Of a stretch of 64,000 bases of DNA, positions 1 through 8,337 are shown piece after piece. Made by a program: the position numbers and the translations under genes. The notes below the pieces were generated by a model. It did not search any database. It had not been told where the DNA came from and saw only the letters and a program-made list of their open reading frames with translations. How positions within the stretch are numbered: the stretch's first letter is position 1; every line of letters begins with the position of its first letter. This DNA is from CAVSUZ01 sp963791885 (lineage in GTDB: Bacteria > Pseudomonadota > Alphaproteobacteria > Acetobacterales > Acetobacteraceae), in NCBI GenBank assembly GCA_963791885.1, contig CAWBUL010000006.1, positions 2,108,001 to 2,172,000 of the forward strand. The letters are read 5' to 3'.

Positions 1-367
1 GTTCGATCAGTACGTTCTCGGGCCCGCGCAGGAAGGCGATGCGTACGCCGGGCCGGATGGTGTTGGGTTCCATGGTGAAGGTGACGCCTTTGGCTTTCAG
101 TGCGCTGACCGTGCTGTCGATGTCCTTCACTGTGAGTCCAATGTGCTCCAGGCCGTAACAGGGGGTTTCCGGTGCTGGATGCGTGGTGAGCGACGGGTTG
201 GCCGGGGCGATGAAGACCGGCTGGCCGCCGAGATTGAGATCGATGCGCGTGGTCCCGCCCTGAGGCGTGCGGATGACCTCGGCTTCCAGTTTGTCGGCGT
301 ACCAGGCCGCGGTGGCCTCCGGGTTCGGGCTGCGAAGGTGGATGTGTTCCCAGGTAAACGTGCCCAT
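1..367 (-). CDS. VOC (glyoxalase/bleomycin-resistance) family protein, 3' end outside window
   Basis: The ATG at 367 starts 122 visible codons; the rest lies beyond the window edge. The protein begins MGTFTWEHIHLRSPNPE and later reads GLEHIGLTVKDID. This spacing fits the two half-motifs of a vicinal-oxygen-chelate domain, where the His residues bind a metal. The substrate cannot be told. AGGAG lies 5 nt before the start. The gene follows the MmgE/PrpD gene on the same strand after 67 nt, most of which is a hairpin repeat, so the two are probably co-transcribed. Confidence 0.8.
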   Translation of the reverse strand, partial: MGTFTWEHIHLRSPNPEATAAWYADKLEAEVIRTPQGGTTRIDLNLGGQPVFIAPANPSLTTHPAPETPCYGLEHIGLTVKDIDSTVSALKAKGVTFTMEPNTIRPGVRIAFLRGPENVLIE

Positions 368-386
368 AAGTGCTCCTATTTTTTGC

Positions 387-433
387 GAGCGAGATTCACG
401 TGCTCTGACCTTCGGCCTCGCACGATCTCGCTC
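387..433. repeat. 47-bp stop-proximal hairpin repeat, copy A
   Basis: The arms GAGCGAGAT (387-395) and ATCTCGCTC (425-433) are perfect complements. An inner pair CGTG/CACG extends the stem around a GC-rich loop. It begins 1 nt after the stop codon of the MmgE/PrpD gene and lies between two co-directional minus-strand genes. Related copies are at 8277-8333, 42743-42788 and 60847-60893. Those copies have different stem bases that still pair, which argues for an RNA structure. There is no U-tract, so a stabilising or processing hairpin is likelier than a terminator. Confidence 0.75.
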
Positions 434-434
434 T

Positions 435-1832
435 CTACTCCCCCGCCAGACGAATCGGATGCGCAGGCGGCGCCGCGTGGCGCCAGAGCGCGGTGACGTC
501 CGGCGTGTGGTCGAGGTTCAGGATAGCATCGGCAAGGCGCGTGGCCTGCTCGGCGCCGAGAATGGCGTCAGCGAGGCCGTGGAACTTGGCGCGCAGCTCG
601 TCCTCGGTGAGGAAGTTGCTCGGTTCGCCCTTGGGGACGGCGACCATGCGGGTGTGGGTCTGGCCGGCGGCGCGGATGGTGAGCTTGCCGGCCATGTTCG
701 CGGGGAACTCGGCCTGCACGTCATTGTCGTTGACGCAGGTGATTTTGGGCATCAAGGCGCGGAGGGCCGGGTCCTGGAGGTGCTGGTAGCTGTCCCAGTC
801 CATCTTGCCGGCGAGCAGGGCGGAGGCGACGACGAAGGGGCCGCTGAACTGGCCGTCGACGGTGTTGCGGGGGTCGGACTTCTTCGCCGCTGGCTCGCCG
901 ACAAGCAGCATCCCGGCCTTGGGAAGGCCGATGGTGATGGACTCGATGGCATTCGGGTCGGCGATCTCCTCGCGAAGCGCGAGAGCGGCGTCGATGGCGG
1001 CGTGGCCATAGCGGCAGGACGGGTAGGGTTTCACAGCGGTCTGCATCAGCTCGAACTCGGTGCCGAGATTCTGCAGGGCGCGTTCCGGGGTGGGGTTGGG
1101 GGCGTAGGCACGCATGAAGCCGTGCGGGCCTTCCAGGGCCTGGGCGGCTCCTTTGAAGCCCTCGCGAACCAGGGTGGCGGCAACGAGGCCGTTGGTGGCG
1201 GCCCAGCCGACCTGTGAGCGCTTGGTCCAGGCGCCGTTGACCAGGAACTCCAGGCTGCCGGCGCACTGGCTGAGCACGGTGCCGAGGGCGCTTTCGATGC
1301 CATCGGCGCCGAGGCCGAAGACGCGGGCGGCGGCCGCGGCGGCACCGAACGCGCCGCAAGTGGCGGTGGGATGGAAGCCGCGGTCGTAATGGGCTTGGGC
1401 GGGCAGGGCGAGGGCGACGCGGCAGGTGATCTCATAGCCGGCGACGATGGCGGCGAGGACGTCGGCACCGGAGGCGCCGACCATCTCTCCGGCGGCGAGG
1501 GCCGCGGGGATGACGGGCGCGCCGGGGTGGAGGCTGGCGGCGGCGTGGGTGTCGTCGAAATCGAGCGAGTGGGCGAGGGCACCGTTCAGGAAGGCGGCGC
1601 CGGCGGGGCCATAGCGATGATCGTCACCGAAGACGCCGCAGGTGCCGATGGCCATACCGGTCGCGCGGACCATGCCGAGGAAGGAGGGTGTGCTCTCGGC
1701 GTCGTGCCGGGCGCGGACGATGTTGCCGACCAGATCGAGGAGCAGGAAGCGGGTGCGTGCGATGACCTCGGGAGGGAGCGCTGAGAGGGACAGGCTGGCG
1801 GCAAAGCTGGATAGTTTAGCGGTCACGGCCAT
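435..1832 (-). CDS. MmgE/PrpD family protein
   Basis: The 465-aa product has the usual length of the MmgE/PrpD family (2-methylcitrate dehydratase and related lyases or isomerases). The N-terminal half is an alpha-helical, Ala-rich domain containing LDFDDTHAAASLHPGAPVIP, a characteristic family segment (residues about 90-110). The C-terminal half has VKPYPSCRYGHAAIDAAL. The true substrate of family members other than PrpD is often unknown, and no prp genes are nearby, so methylcitrate is not implied. The neighbouring VOC gene downstream may act on the same metabolite (inference). The stop codon abuts hairpin repeat A. Confidence 0.88.
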   Translation of the reverse strand: MAVTAKLSSFAASLSLSALPPEVIARTRFLLLDLVGNIVRARHDAESTPSFLGMVRATGMAIGTCGVFGDDHRYGPAGAAFLNGALAHSLDFDDTHAAASLHPGAPVIPAALAAGEMVGASGADVLAAIVAGYEITCRVALALPAQAHYDRGFHPTATCGAFGAAAAAARVFGLGADGIESALGTVLSQCAGSLEFLVNGAWTKRSQVGWAATNGLVAATLVREGFKGAAQALEGPHGFMRAYAPNPTPERALQNLGTEFELMQTAVKPYPSCRYGHAAIDAALALREEIADPNAIESITIGLPKAGMLLVGEPAAKKSDPRNTVDGQFSGPFVVASALLAGKMDWDSYQHLQDPALRALMPKITCVNDNDVQAEFPANMAGKLTIRAAGQTHTRMVAVPKGEPSNFLTEDELRAKFHGLADAILGAEQATRLADAILNLDHTPDVTALWRHAAPPAHPIRLAGE

Positions 1833-1966
1833 GGGCGCACTCCTTGCTCAGGCGGCAATCTATCGCTCTCTGCGTCAGGTGTCAGGCCGGACTCCTTGCT
1901 GGCCTGGTGGCATGAGCAGTAGTCTTCGTCTGGACGCTAATAACACGTGCCAGCGGAGGGAGAGAG

Positions 1967-2245
1967 ATGCCGAAATACGTTATCGAACGGGATATCCCCG
2001 GGGCCGGGAAGCTCTCGTCCTCCGAGCTGCAAGCCATATCGCAAAAATCGTGTGATGTCCTGAAGCAGCTCGGGCCGCAAATTCAGTGGGTCGAGAGCTT
2101 CGTGACCGCAGACAAAGTGTATTGCGTTTATAATGCGCCGAGCGACGAAATCATCCGAGAACATGCTCGACGCGGCGGATTTCCTGCTGATCGGATTCAG
2201 AAGGTTGAGCGCGTCATCGACCCGACGACGGCTGAGACAGCTTAG
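1967..2245 (+). CDS. DUF4242 domain-containing small protein
   Basis: This is a 92-aa cytosolic protein starting MPKYVIERDIPGAG and containing WVESFVTADKVYCVY and ADRIQKVERVIDP. The order fits the ferredoxin-like DUF4242 family, some members of which have been described as small metal-binding proteins; no function is established here. A strong GGAGGGAG ribosome-binding site precedes the ATG. It diverges from the MmgE/PrpD gene across 134 bp that must hold both promoters; I could not define either one. Confidence 0.8.
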   Translation: MPKYVIERDIPGAGKLSSSELQAISQKSCDVLKQLGPQIQWVESFVTADKVYCVYNAPSDEIIREHARRGGFPADRIQKVERVIDPTTAETA

Positions 2246-2331
2246 CGTGGTGACGTTGCGCGGCACCGATCGGTGCCGCTCACGGATTCCGCGCTGATTC
2301 TGGCGCGATCCGGCGTCAACGCCCGGTCGCA

Positions 2332-3840
2332 ATGTCAGGTTCGGACGAGCGCGTCGTACCGCACCGGGCGCTGATCACGCTGTGCGTGATGATGGCGACG
2401 TTGATGCAGGTGCTGGATTCGGCGATCGCCAACGTGGCTCTGCCGTATATGCAAGGAAGCCTGTCGGCGACGCAGGACGAGATCACGTGGGTGCTGACGT
2501 CGTATGTCATCGCGGCGGCGATCATGACCGCGCCGGTCGGGTGGATGGCGGTGCGATTCGGGCGCAAGCGGTTGTTCATCCTGTGCCTGGTGGGGTTTAC
2601 GGCGACATCGATGCTGTGCGGTGCGGCGCAGACGTTGCCGCAGATGGTGGTGTTTCGGGTGCTGCAGGGGGTGTGCGGCGCGGCGCTGGTGCCTCTGTCA
2701 CAGGCGACGATGCTGGATATCTATCCGTTTCAACGCCGGGCGCAGGCGATGGCGATCTTCAGCTCGGGCGTTATGTTCGGGCCGATCATGGGACCGACGC
2801 TCGGCGGGTATCTGACCGAGGTCTATAACTGGCGTTACGTATTCTATGTGAACCTGCCGTTTGGCATCCTGGCGATCGCGGGGCTGACGATCTTTATGCC
2901 GTCGAGTTCGCCGCGCTCGGAGATGCGGTTCGACTGGTGGGGGTTCGGCGTGCTGGCTGTCGGGGTCGGCGCGTTGCAGATGATGTTGGATCGCTGGCAG
3001 TTGCTGGACTGGTTCAGCTCCCGTGAGATTATCATAGAGGCCACGCTGGCCGGCCTGGGACTCTATCTTTTCATCGTGCACATGATGACGGCGCGCCGGC
3101 CGTTCCTCAGCCGCGAGCTGTTCAGGGACCGGAATTTCATCGCGTCCGTCGGCATGCAGTTCTGCGTGTCGATGCTGATGCTGGCGACCTCAGCCCTGCT
3201 GGCGCCATATCTTGAGAACCTGGCGGATTATCCGGTGTTCGATGCGGGGGTGTCGCTGGCGCCGCGCGGGCTGGGCACGATGGCGGCGATGTTCTTCGCA
3301 AGCTGGTTGTCCAAGCACGTGGATCAGCGGAAGATCATGGGCGGCGGCTTGGTCGTGCTGGGTCTGGCGTTGCATGAAATGAGCGGGTGGACGCCGGATG
3401 TGTCGCAGCTGCAGATGATGACGACGCTGATCGTGCAGGGTGTTTCGATCGGGCTGATCTTCAATCCGATGACGGTGCTGGCCTTCGTCACCCTGCCGGC
3501 GCGGCTACGCGGGGATGCGACGGCGTTGCAGGCGCTGTCGCGAAATATGGGATCGGCGATCGGGATTTCAGTGACCACATTCACGCTGGCGCGTAGCGTG
3601 CAGAGCATGCACGCGGACATCGCCGCGGGGATCACGCCGTTCGACCGGATGCTGCAGGACGGCGGGACGGTTCAGCAGTATCTTTCTCCGGTGACGCGAA
3701 CCGGCGCAGCCCTGCTGGACCAGACGATCGAGCGCCAGGCGGAGATCATCGCGTACAACAATGACTTTCATATGATGGCATTTGCGGTCGTACCGCCGTT
3801 GCTGCTGTTGTTGCTGTTGCGGCCCGCGCGGGTGGCCTAG
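2332..3840 (+). CDS. DHA2-family MFS drug/proton antiporter (EmrB/QacA type)
   Basis: The 502-aa protein is long enough for the 14 transmembrane segments of the DHA2 family. Helix 1 carries LDSAIANVALPYMQ, the loop after helix 2 carries GWMAVRFGRKRLF (antiporter motif A), and GVMFGPIMGPTLGGYL matches motif C (residues about 143-158). Members export hydrophobic drugs, bile salts or dyes by proton antiport across the inner membrane. No EmrA-like membrane-fusion gene is adjacent, so the partner is elsewhere or absent. The next gene starts 1 nt after its stop. Confidence 0.9.
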   Translation: MSGSDERVVPHRALITLCVMMATLMQVLDSAIANVALPYMQGSLSATQDEITWVLTSYVIAAAIMTAPVGWMAVRFGRKRLFILCLVGFTATSMLCGAAQTLPQMVVFRVLQGVCGAALVPLSQATMLDIYPFQRRAQAMAIFSSGVMFGPIMGPTLGGYLTEVYNWRYVFYVNLPFGILAIAGLTIFMPSSSPRSEMRFDWWGFGVLAVGVGALQMMLDRWQLLDWFSSREIIIEATLAGLGLYLFIVHMMTARRPFLSRELFRDRNFIASVGMQFCVSMLMLATSALLAPYLENLADYPVFDAGVSLAPRGLGTMAAMFFASWLSKHVDQRKIMGGGLVVLGLALHEMSGWTPDVSQLQMMTTLIVQGVSIGLIFNPMTVLAFVTLPARLRGDATALQALSRNMGSAIGISVTTFTLARSVQSMHADIAAGITPFDRMLQDGGTVQQYLSPVTRTGAALLDQTIERQAEIIAYNNDFHMMAFAVVPPLLLLLLLRPARVA

Positions 3841-3841
3841 C

Positions 3842-4789
3842 GTGACCGGACCAGGCAATCACGGGGTAATCCTGCTCGGACCTCCGCCCCTTGGAAGCCA
3901 TCTGCCAAGAACCTTCATCGTGACCGGGCTGGGGCGTTCGGGCACCAGCATGACTGCGGCATTGCTCAGTCATTTAGGGCTGCTACCTGTGGAAGATGCC
4001 TATCCGGTCACGCTGGATGACCGCGCGTTCCTGGACGCCTTGACGCGCCAGGACCGCGAGGCGGTGGCCGATATCATCGTGCGGCGTAATGCACGACAGT
4101 TTGCGTGGGCATTCAAGATTCCCTCGATCCACGGTTTCCTCGATCCGATAGAGATCGGGCTGTTCAGGACGCCGCATGTGATCGTGATGACGCGCGACGT
4201 GGCGGCGGTCGCGCAGCGGCATGCGATTGCCGAGGGAATGGAACCGGGCGCGGCGCTGTTCGAAGCGGTCAGCGGGACGACGGAGCTGATGGCGTTCGTG
4301 CAGGCTCTTTCCTGCCCGGTGGCGGTGATGAGCTACGAGAAGGCGGTGTGCTATCCAGCGGCTTTCGTCGATGCGCTGCTAGCCTTTGTGTCGGTGGAGG
4401 CCGATGCCGCGCGACGGACGGAGCTGGCACGGCTGATCGAGCCGGACAGCACCGCGTACCAGCAGGTGGCAACGCGTGTGTTCCAGGGATATGTCGACGG
4501 CTTCATTGGTCGGCACCTGGTGGGCTGGTGCCGCGACGCGAACAACGCGACGCCGCTGTGGGTCGAGCTGATCGCGAATGGACAGTTCGTCGTCTCGATG
4601 CTGGCGAACCTGGAGCGGGACGATTTGAGGCAGGCCGGCTTCGAAGAGACGCGGCACGGGTTCTCTTTCGATACGCTAAGCCTGCGGTTGGATCCGCGGG
4701 CTGTGCTTCAGGTCCGGCTGACCGGGCGTCTGTATGAAGTGCCGGGAAGCGGGCAGCGCGCCGGGGACTATCCGATATTGGGTGGGTGA
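3842..4789 (+). CDS. Sulfotransferase-family protein with C-terminal GW module
   Basis: The GTG at 3842 was chosen because it follows the transporter stop by 1 nt and keeps the P-loop-like segment VTGLGRSGTSMTAA (residues 27-40). That segment fits the PAPS-binding loop of sulfotransferases, giving about 315 aa. TPHVIVMTRDVAAV is in the position of the 3'-phosphate-binding motif. From about residue 216 the sequence changes to GRHLVGWCRDANNATPLWVE, followed by ERDDLRQAGFEETRHGFSF. This resembles the N-terminal module of the second sulfotransferase at 6835. The acceptor substrate is unknown. Confidence 0.75.
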   Translation: MTGPGNHGVILLGPPPLGSHLPRTFIVTGLGRSGTSMTAALLSHLGLLPVEDAYPVTLDDRAFLDALTRQDREAVADIIVRRNARQFAWAFKIPSIHGFLDPIEIGLFRTPHVIVMTRDVAAVAQRHAIAEGMEPGAALFEAVSGTTELMAFVQALSCPVAVMSYEKAVCYPAAFVDALLAFVSVEADAARRTELARLIEPDSTAYQQVATRVFQGYVDGFIGRHLVGWCRDANNATPLWVELIANGQFVVSMLANLERDDLRQAGFEETRHGFSFDTLSLRLDPRAVLQVRLTGRLYEVPGSGQRAGDYPILGG

Positions 4790-4839
4790 TCGGGCAGGCC
4801 CAGGCGAACGAAACCATTGATGATGAGCATGAGGATGAC

Positions 4840-5835
4840 ATGAAGCGCATTACCTGGGGTGTATTGAGTACGGCGAAGATCGGAACACAAAAGGTTATCC
4901 CGGGCATGTTGAACGGGAAGCGCGGGACCATTGCTGCGGTCGCCTCCCGCGATTTGGAAACTGCACGGGCGGCGGCAGCGAAGCTTAATTTACCACGTGC
5001 CTATGGCCGCTATGAGGAGCTTCTGGCGGATCCTTCGATTGATGCAATCTACAATCCGCTGCCAAATCACCTTCATGTCCCCTGGACGATCAAGGCGCTG
5101 GAGGCTGGCAAGCATGTCCTGTGTGAAAAGCCGATCGGGCTGACCGCGCAAGAGGCGGAGGCGCTGATCGAGGCGAGGGATCGCAGCGGAAAGCAGGTGC
5201 TGGAGGCGTTTATGATACGCCATCATCCGCAATGGCTACTCACGCGGTCGCTCGTGCAAGGCGGACGTATCGGCGAGCCGAAGGCCGTTGTGGTGACGTT
5301 CAGCTACTACAATCCGGATCCGACCAACGTCCGCAATCGGGTCGATATCGGCGGAGGCGCTCTGTACGACATCGGCTGTTACGCGGTGGTGGCGGCGCGA
5401 TTCCTTTTCGGCACCGAGCCGCATCGCGTCGTATCTCTGATCGATCGCGATCCCGTCATGAAAGTCGACCGCATCTCGAGCGGGCTGGTGGATTTTTCAG
5501 GTGGGCGGCAGCTCGTATTCACCTGTGCCATGCAGCTTATGCGGTACCAGAAGGTCCATATTGTCGGCACGACGGGGCGCATCGAAATAGAAATCCCCTT
5601 CAATGCCCCGGCGGGAGAACCGGGTCACATCGTCGTGGATAGCGGACAGAGCGGCGGCCCGGAGGTCATGGAGACTGAACCCTGCGATCAGTACACGCTG
5701 CAGGGCGACGAGGCCGCTCGGGTGTTTCTTGGCGAGATTCCAGCTCCGTATCCCATCGAGGATGCCGTCCAGAATATGCGAGTACTGGACGCACTCTACC
5801 GCTCCGGCGAGACGGCGGCCTGGGAGAGCGTGTGA
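4840..5835 (+). CDS. Gfo/Idh/MocA family NAD(P)-dependent oxidoreductase
   Basis: The ATG at 4840 gives MKRITWGVLSTAKIG, the expected Rossmann start; the frame stays open for 18 more codons upstream (to 4786), but those look non-coding. The 331-aa product has LCEKPIGLTAQEAEAL (the conserved EKP motif, with Lys binding nicotinamide) and GGGALYDIGCYAVVAARFLF in the C-terminal domain. The family oxidises or reduces sugars and cyclitols; the substrate here is not evident. The stop is 5 nt from the convergent end of the MsrQ-like gene. Confidence 0.88.
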   Translation: MKRITWGVLSTAKIGTQKVIPGMLNGKRGTIAAVASRDLETARAAAAKLNLPRAYGRYEELLADPSIDAIYNPLPNHLHVPWTIKALEAGKHVLCEKPIGLTAQEAEALIEARDRSGKQVLEAFMIRHHPQWLLTRSLVQGGRIGEPKAVVVTFSYYNPDPTNVRNRVDIGGGALYDIGCYAVVAARFLFGTEPHRVVSLIDRDPVMKVDRISSGLVDFSGGRQLVFTCAMQLMRYQKVHIVGTTGRIEIEIPFNAPAGEPGHIVVDSGQSGGPEVMETEPCDQYTLQGDEAARVFLGEIPAPYPIEDAVQNMRVLDALYRSGETAAWESV

Positions 5836-5840
5836 TAAGC

Positions 5841-6704
5841 TTACGCCGGCCGCAGAACGGAAATGCGTGGGGTCCAGCGACGGGCTGCAGCGAGCAGGCC
5901 AATGGCAAGCGTCACGACAAAGACCCAGTGCGCGGGGCGCAGGCCGAAGCGCAGGGTTTCATTCGCGGCGAAGACGCGCGCCGGGTTGATATGCGTGGCG
6001 AGATCGTACCACAGGTATTCGACGCCGGCGGCCAGCAGCGCGCTGGCGACCGCGAGCGGGACATAGATGAGCATTGAACGCCGCCAGGCGGTGGGAAGCA
6101 GGCGCCAGAGCATGAGCCAGAGGAAAAGGCCGGAGACGAAGACCGGTTCGCTGACATTGGCCTTGCTCTGGATAAAGTAGTGAAGCAGGGCGAGAACGCC
6201 CATGAGGTAGACCAGACGATGCAGGCGCTTCCAATTCTTGCCCATGCGTCGCACGGCGGCATCGGTCGATGTCACGGCAAGAGCCAGTAGCCCGAGCAGG
6301 GCGACGAAGCCGATTGTGAGGTAGAATCGGAGCACGATCTCGGAGGCGACATGCAGCAGGCGAAGATTCTCGTCGAACGTGTAGAGCGTCAGATGCGTGC
6401 ACGCATAGACGGCGGCCGTGACGCCGACCATGCGGCGGACGAGCAGGATGCGCGGCCAGTCGAATACGATCGCAGCGGGCGTGATGGCGAGCGCGATCAT
6501 AACGAAGCGGACGGTCCACAACCCGATCCAGAGCAGAGCATCGTGAATCGGGCGCGCACCGAGGGCGCCGGTGGCGAACCAAAACGCCACCGTGGTGCCC
6601 GGCGCTGCGCAAAGAATCAGGGTGGAAATTTTGAGCGGTGACAGGCGGCCCTGGCGATCGCGCCAGGGGGCCGATTTCCGACGCGGCCTTGCGGGTGCGG
6701 GCAT
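5841..6704 (-). CDS. msrQ: MsrQ-like haem-binding membrane protein (ferric reductase-like domain)
   Basis: The 287-aa protein has six or so hydrophobic helices. Candidate haem-ligand His residues lie in YACTHLTLYTF, KRLHRLVYLMG and LLHYFIQSKANV. This is the pattern of MsrQ (formerly YedZ), which passes quinone-derived electrons to the periplasmic methionine-sulfoxide reductase MsrP. No msrP-like molybdopterin gene is in this window, so the partner is elsewhere or different. The N-terminus carries an extra basic stretch (RRKSAPWRDRQGR) before helix 1. Confidence 0.75.
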   Translation of the reverse strand: MPAPARPRRKSAPWRDRQGRLSPLKISTLILCAAPGTTVAFWFATGALGARPIHDALLWIGLWTVRFVMIALAITPAAIVFDWPRILLVRRMVGVTAAVYACTHLTLYTFDENLRLLHVASEIVLRFYLTIGFVALLGLLALAVTSTDAAVRRMGKNWKRLHRLVYLMGVLALLHYFIQSKANVSEPVFVSGLFLWLMLWRLLPTAWRRSMLIYVPLAVASALLAAGVEYLWYDLATHINPARVFAANETLRFGLRPAHWVFVVTLAIGLLAAARRWTPRISVLRPA

Positions 6705-6834
6705 GGCGTGATGGTGGGGGTGACCGAAACGAGGCGCAATGGCGGGTGGGCGTTAACGAATTTTTACTGTTTATTGCGTTTCCAGACGGGTCTGTTTAGA
6801 GAAGGTTGGAAGGAAACGCCGAGCGAAGCGCGGG

Positions 6835-8227
6835 ATGCTGGAAGGATATGTGGATCAGGTCACGCCTGAGTGCGTGAGCGGGTGGGCCGCGGATGACGAG
6901 GACCCGGACCGTACTGTCGACGTCCTGATTTTTGTCAACGGGGCAAATGTCGCACGTGTGGCTTGCGACCGGTTCCGCGAGGATCTGAAAAAAACCGAGC
7001 GCTTCGGCGAGGGCCTACATGGGTTCTGGTATCCGTTGGAGGATGCGGTCCCGGATGGCGTGACGGCGGATGTCGGGGTGCACTTTGCGGAGACCGTCCT
7101 CGCGGTCGGCAATGCGACATTTCGTCTGAACGGCGATGAGGCGCAGCGCTGTCTGGCCGCGCCGATGCATGCGTCTGTCCCGGCGGTGGTTCCGGGTCCG
7201 CGTAATCCGCGCGAGATGCTCGGGATCTTGTCCTTGTATCAGCCGGATGTTGGTCTTTTGCCGCTGCTCGACCGGCTCGATCTAGACGGGCGAAGTCCAG
7301 CATCGGTCTGGTACTCGGTATTCGGCGAGGCGATGCCCGGCGACCGCTTCGAGCCCGAATGGGACGATACGAAAGGCGCGCGCGATGCGCTGTATGATTG
7401 GCTCGGGTCGGAAGAGTTTCAGGCGAACCTGTTCCCGATTGCCTTGCATGCGTTCCCGGAGAAACGACGCGTTATCTTCGTTCACGTGCCGAAGTGCGGC
7501 GGTACTCACGTAGCTGCTTATCTGGCGCGCCGGTTGCCTCGGCTGGATCACACACTGACCAAGCAAGAATGGACGCCGCCCCGCGATTTGTTCGAACGGC
7601 TGGCGTGGTTTTCACGCCTGGCGCCGCTTTACAATTCGATCCTGCTCACGGGCCATGTGCAGCTACCATTCTATGCGAAAAGGCAGCTGATACGGCCAAC
7701 GGATTCGGTGTTCACCGTGGTGCGCGATCCTGTGGACATGGTTATTTCGCAGATAAATTACGTGCTGACTCGGATTGCCGCGGACAGCGACGCGGGCTTG
7801 TTGGCGCAGGATACAAGGGAATGGCTGCAGATGCTGGACCTGGAGCCGCCGGATGGCCCGCTGAGCGAGGGTTTCATCGAGACAGCGGCGACGCGTGCTT
7901 TGCACCATCCTCTGATTGTTCCAAAGGACCCGCTGTGCTTCTGGCTGGGGGATTGGGACGTGGACGGAGCCATCTCGCTGCTGCGGGTCCATGACGTCGA
8001 CATCACGGACGTGCGCCGATTGGACGGCTGGCTTCAGGCACGTTGGGGCATCACGCCATCGCGGCGGTACAGACGAATCAGTGCGGTATTTCACCCGTGA
8101 TACGCTCCCGACGAAACTGATGGACCGAATCCGCGGGAGCGTCACGCGCGACTTGCGCCTTTATGCCCGGATCGCGGAGGCGCTGGAGCGGGGGGGAGAC
8201 GTGTCGGTGCGCGGACGGGAGATTTAG
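6835..8227 (+). pseudogene. Sulfotransferase-family gene with N-terminal GW module, C-terminal frameshift
   Basis: The first frame gives 421 aa ending at 8100. It starts MLEGYVDQVTPECVSGWAAD, a module shared with the C-terminus of the protein at 3842. It then has FVHVPKCGGTHVAAYLARRL (PAPS P-loop, residues about 213-232) and FTVVRDPVDMVISQ (about 294). After 8070 the next frame continues sensibly with DESVRYFTRDTLPTKLMD and LRLYARIAEALERG to a stop at 8227. One extra base near 8068-8072 (TACAGACGAA) explains the break. If the extra base is an error, the real product is about 463 aa. Confidence 0.75.
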
Positions 8228-8266
8228 AGCGGATTTCGCCTGACTGTCGTCAGCGAAACCCGCTCT
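8226..8266 (+). terminator. Hairpin at the sulfotransferase stop codon
   Basis: The arms 8226-8244 and 8249-8266 pair over about 17 bases with one mismatch and one bulge (AGAGCGGATTTCGC against GCGAAACCCGCTCT), with a TGTC loop. The hairpin starts on the last base of the downstream-frame stop codon. There is no clear T-run after it, so it may stabilise the mRNA end or terminate weakly. Confidence 0.5.
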
Positions 8267-8276
8267 AATGCCTTGC

Positions 8277-8333
8277 GATCAGATTCACGCGTTCCTGGAA
8301 CCGCAAGCGGCTCCAGTCAAGCGCGATCTGCTC
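8277..8333. repeat. Stop-proximal hairpin repeat, copy B (longer loop)
   Basis: The outer arms GATCAGATTCACGCG and CGCGATCTGCTC pair with one mismatch, as in the other copies. The loop is replaced by a second hairpin, CTGGAACCGC/GCGGCTCCAG. It lies 4 nt beyond the dnaJ stop, between convergent dnaJ and sulfotransferase genes. Confidence 0.6.
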
Positions 8334-8337
8334 TCGC

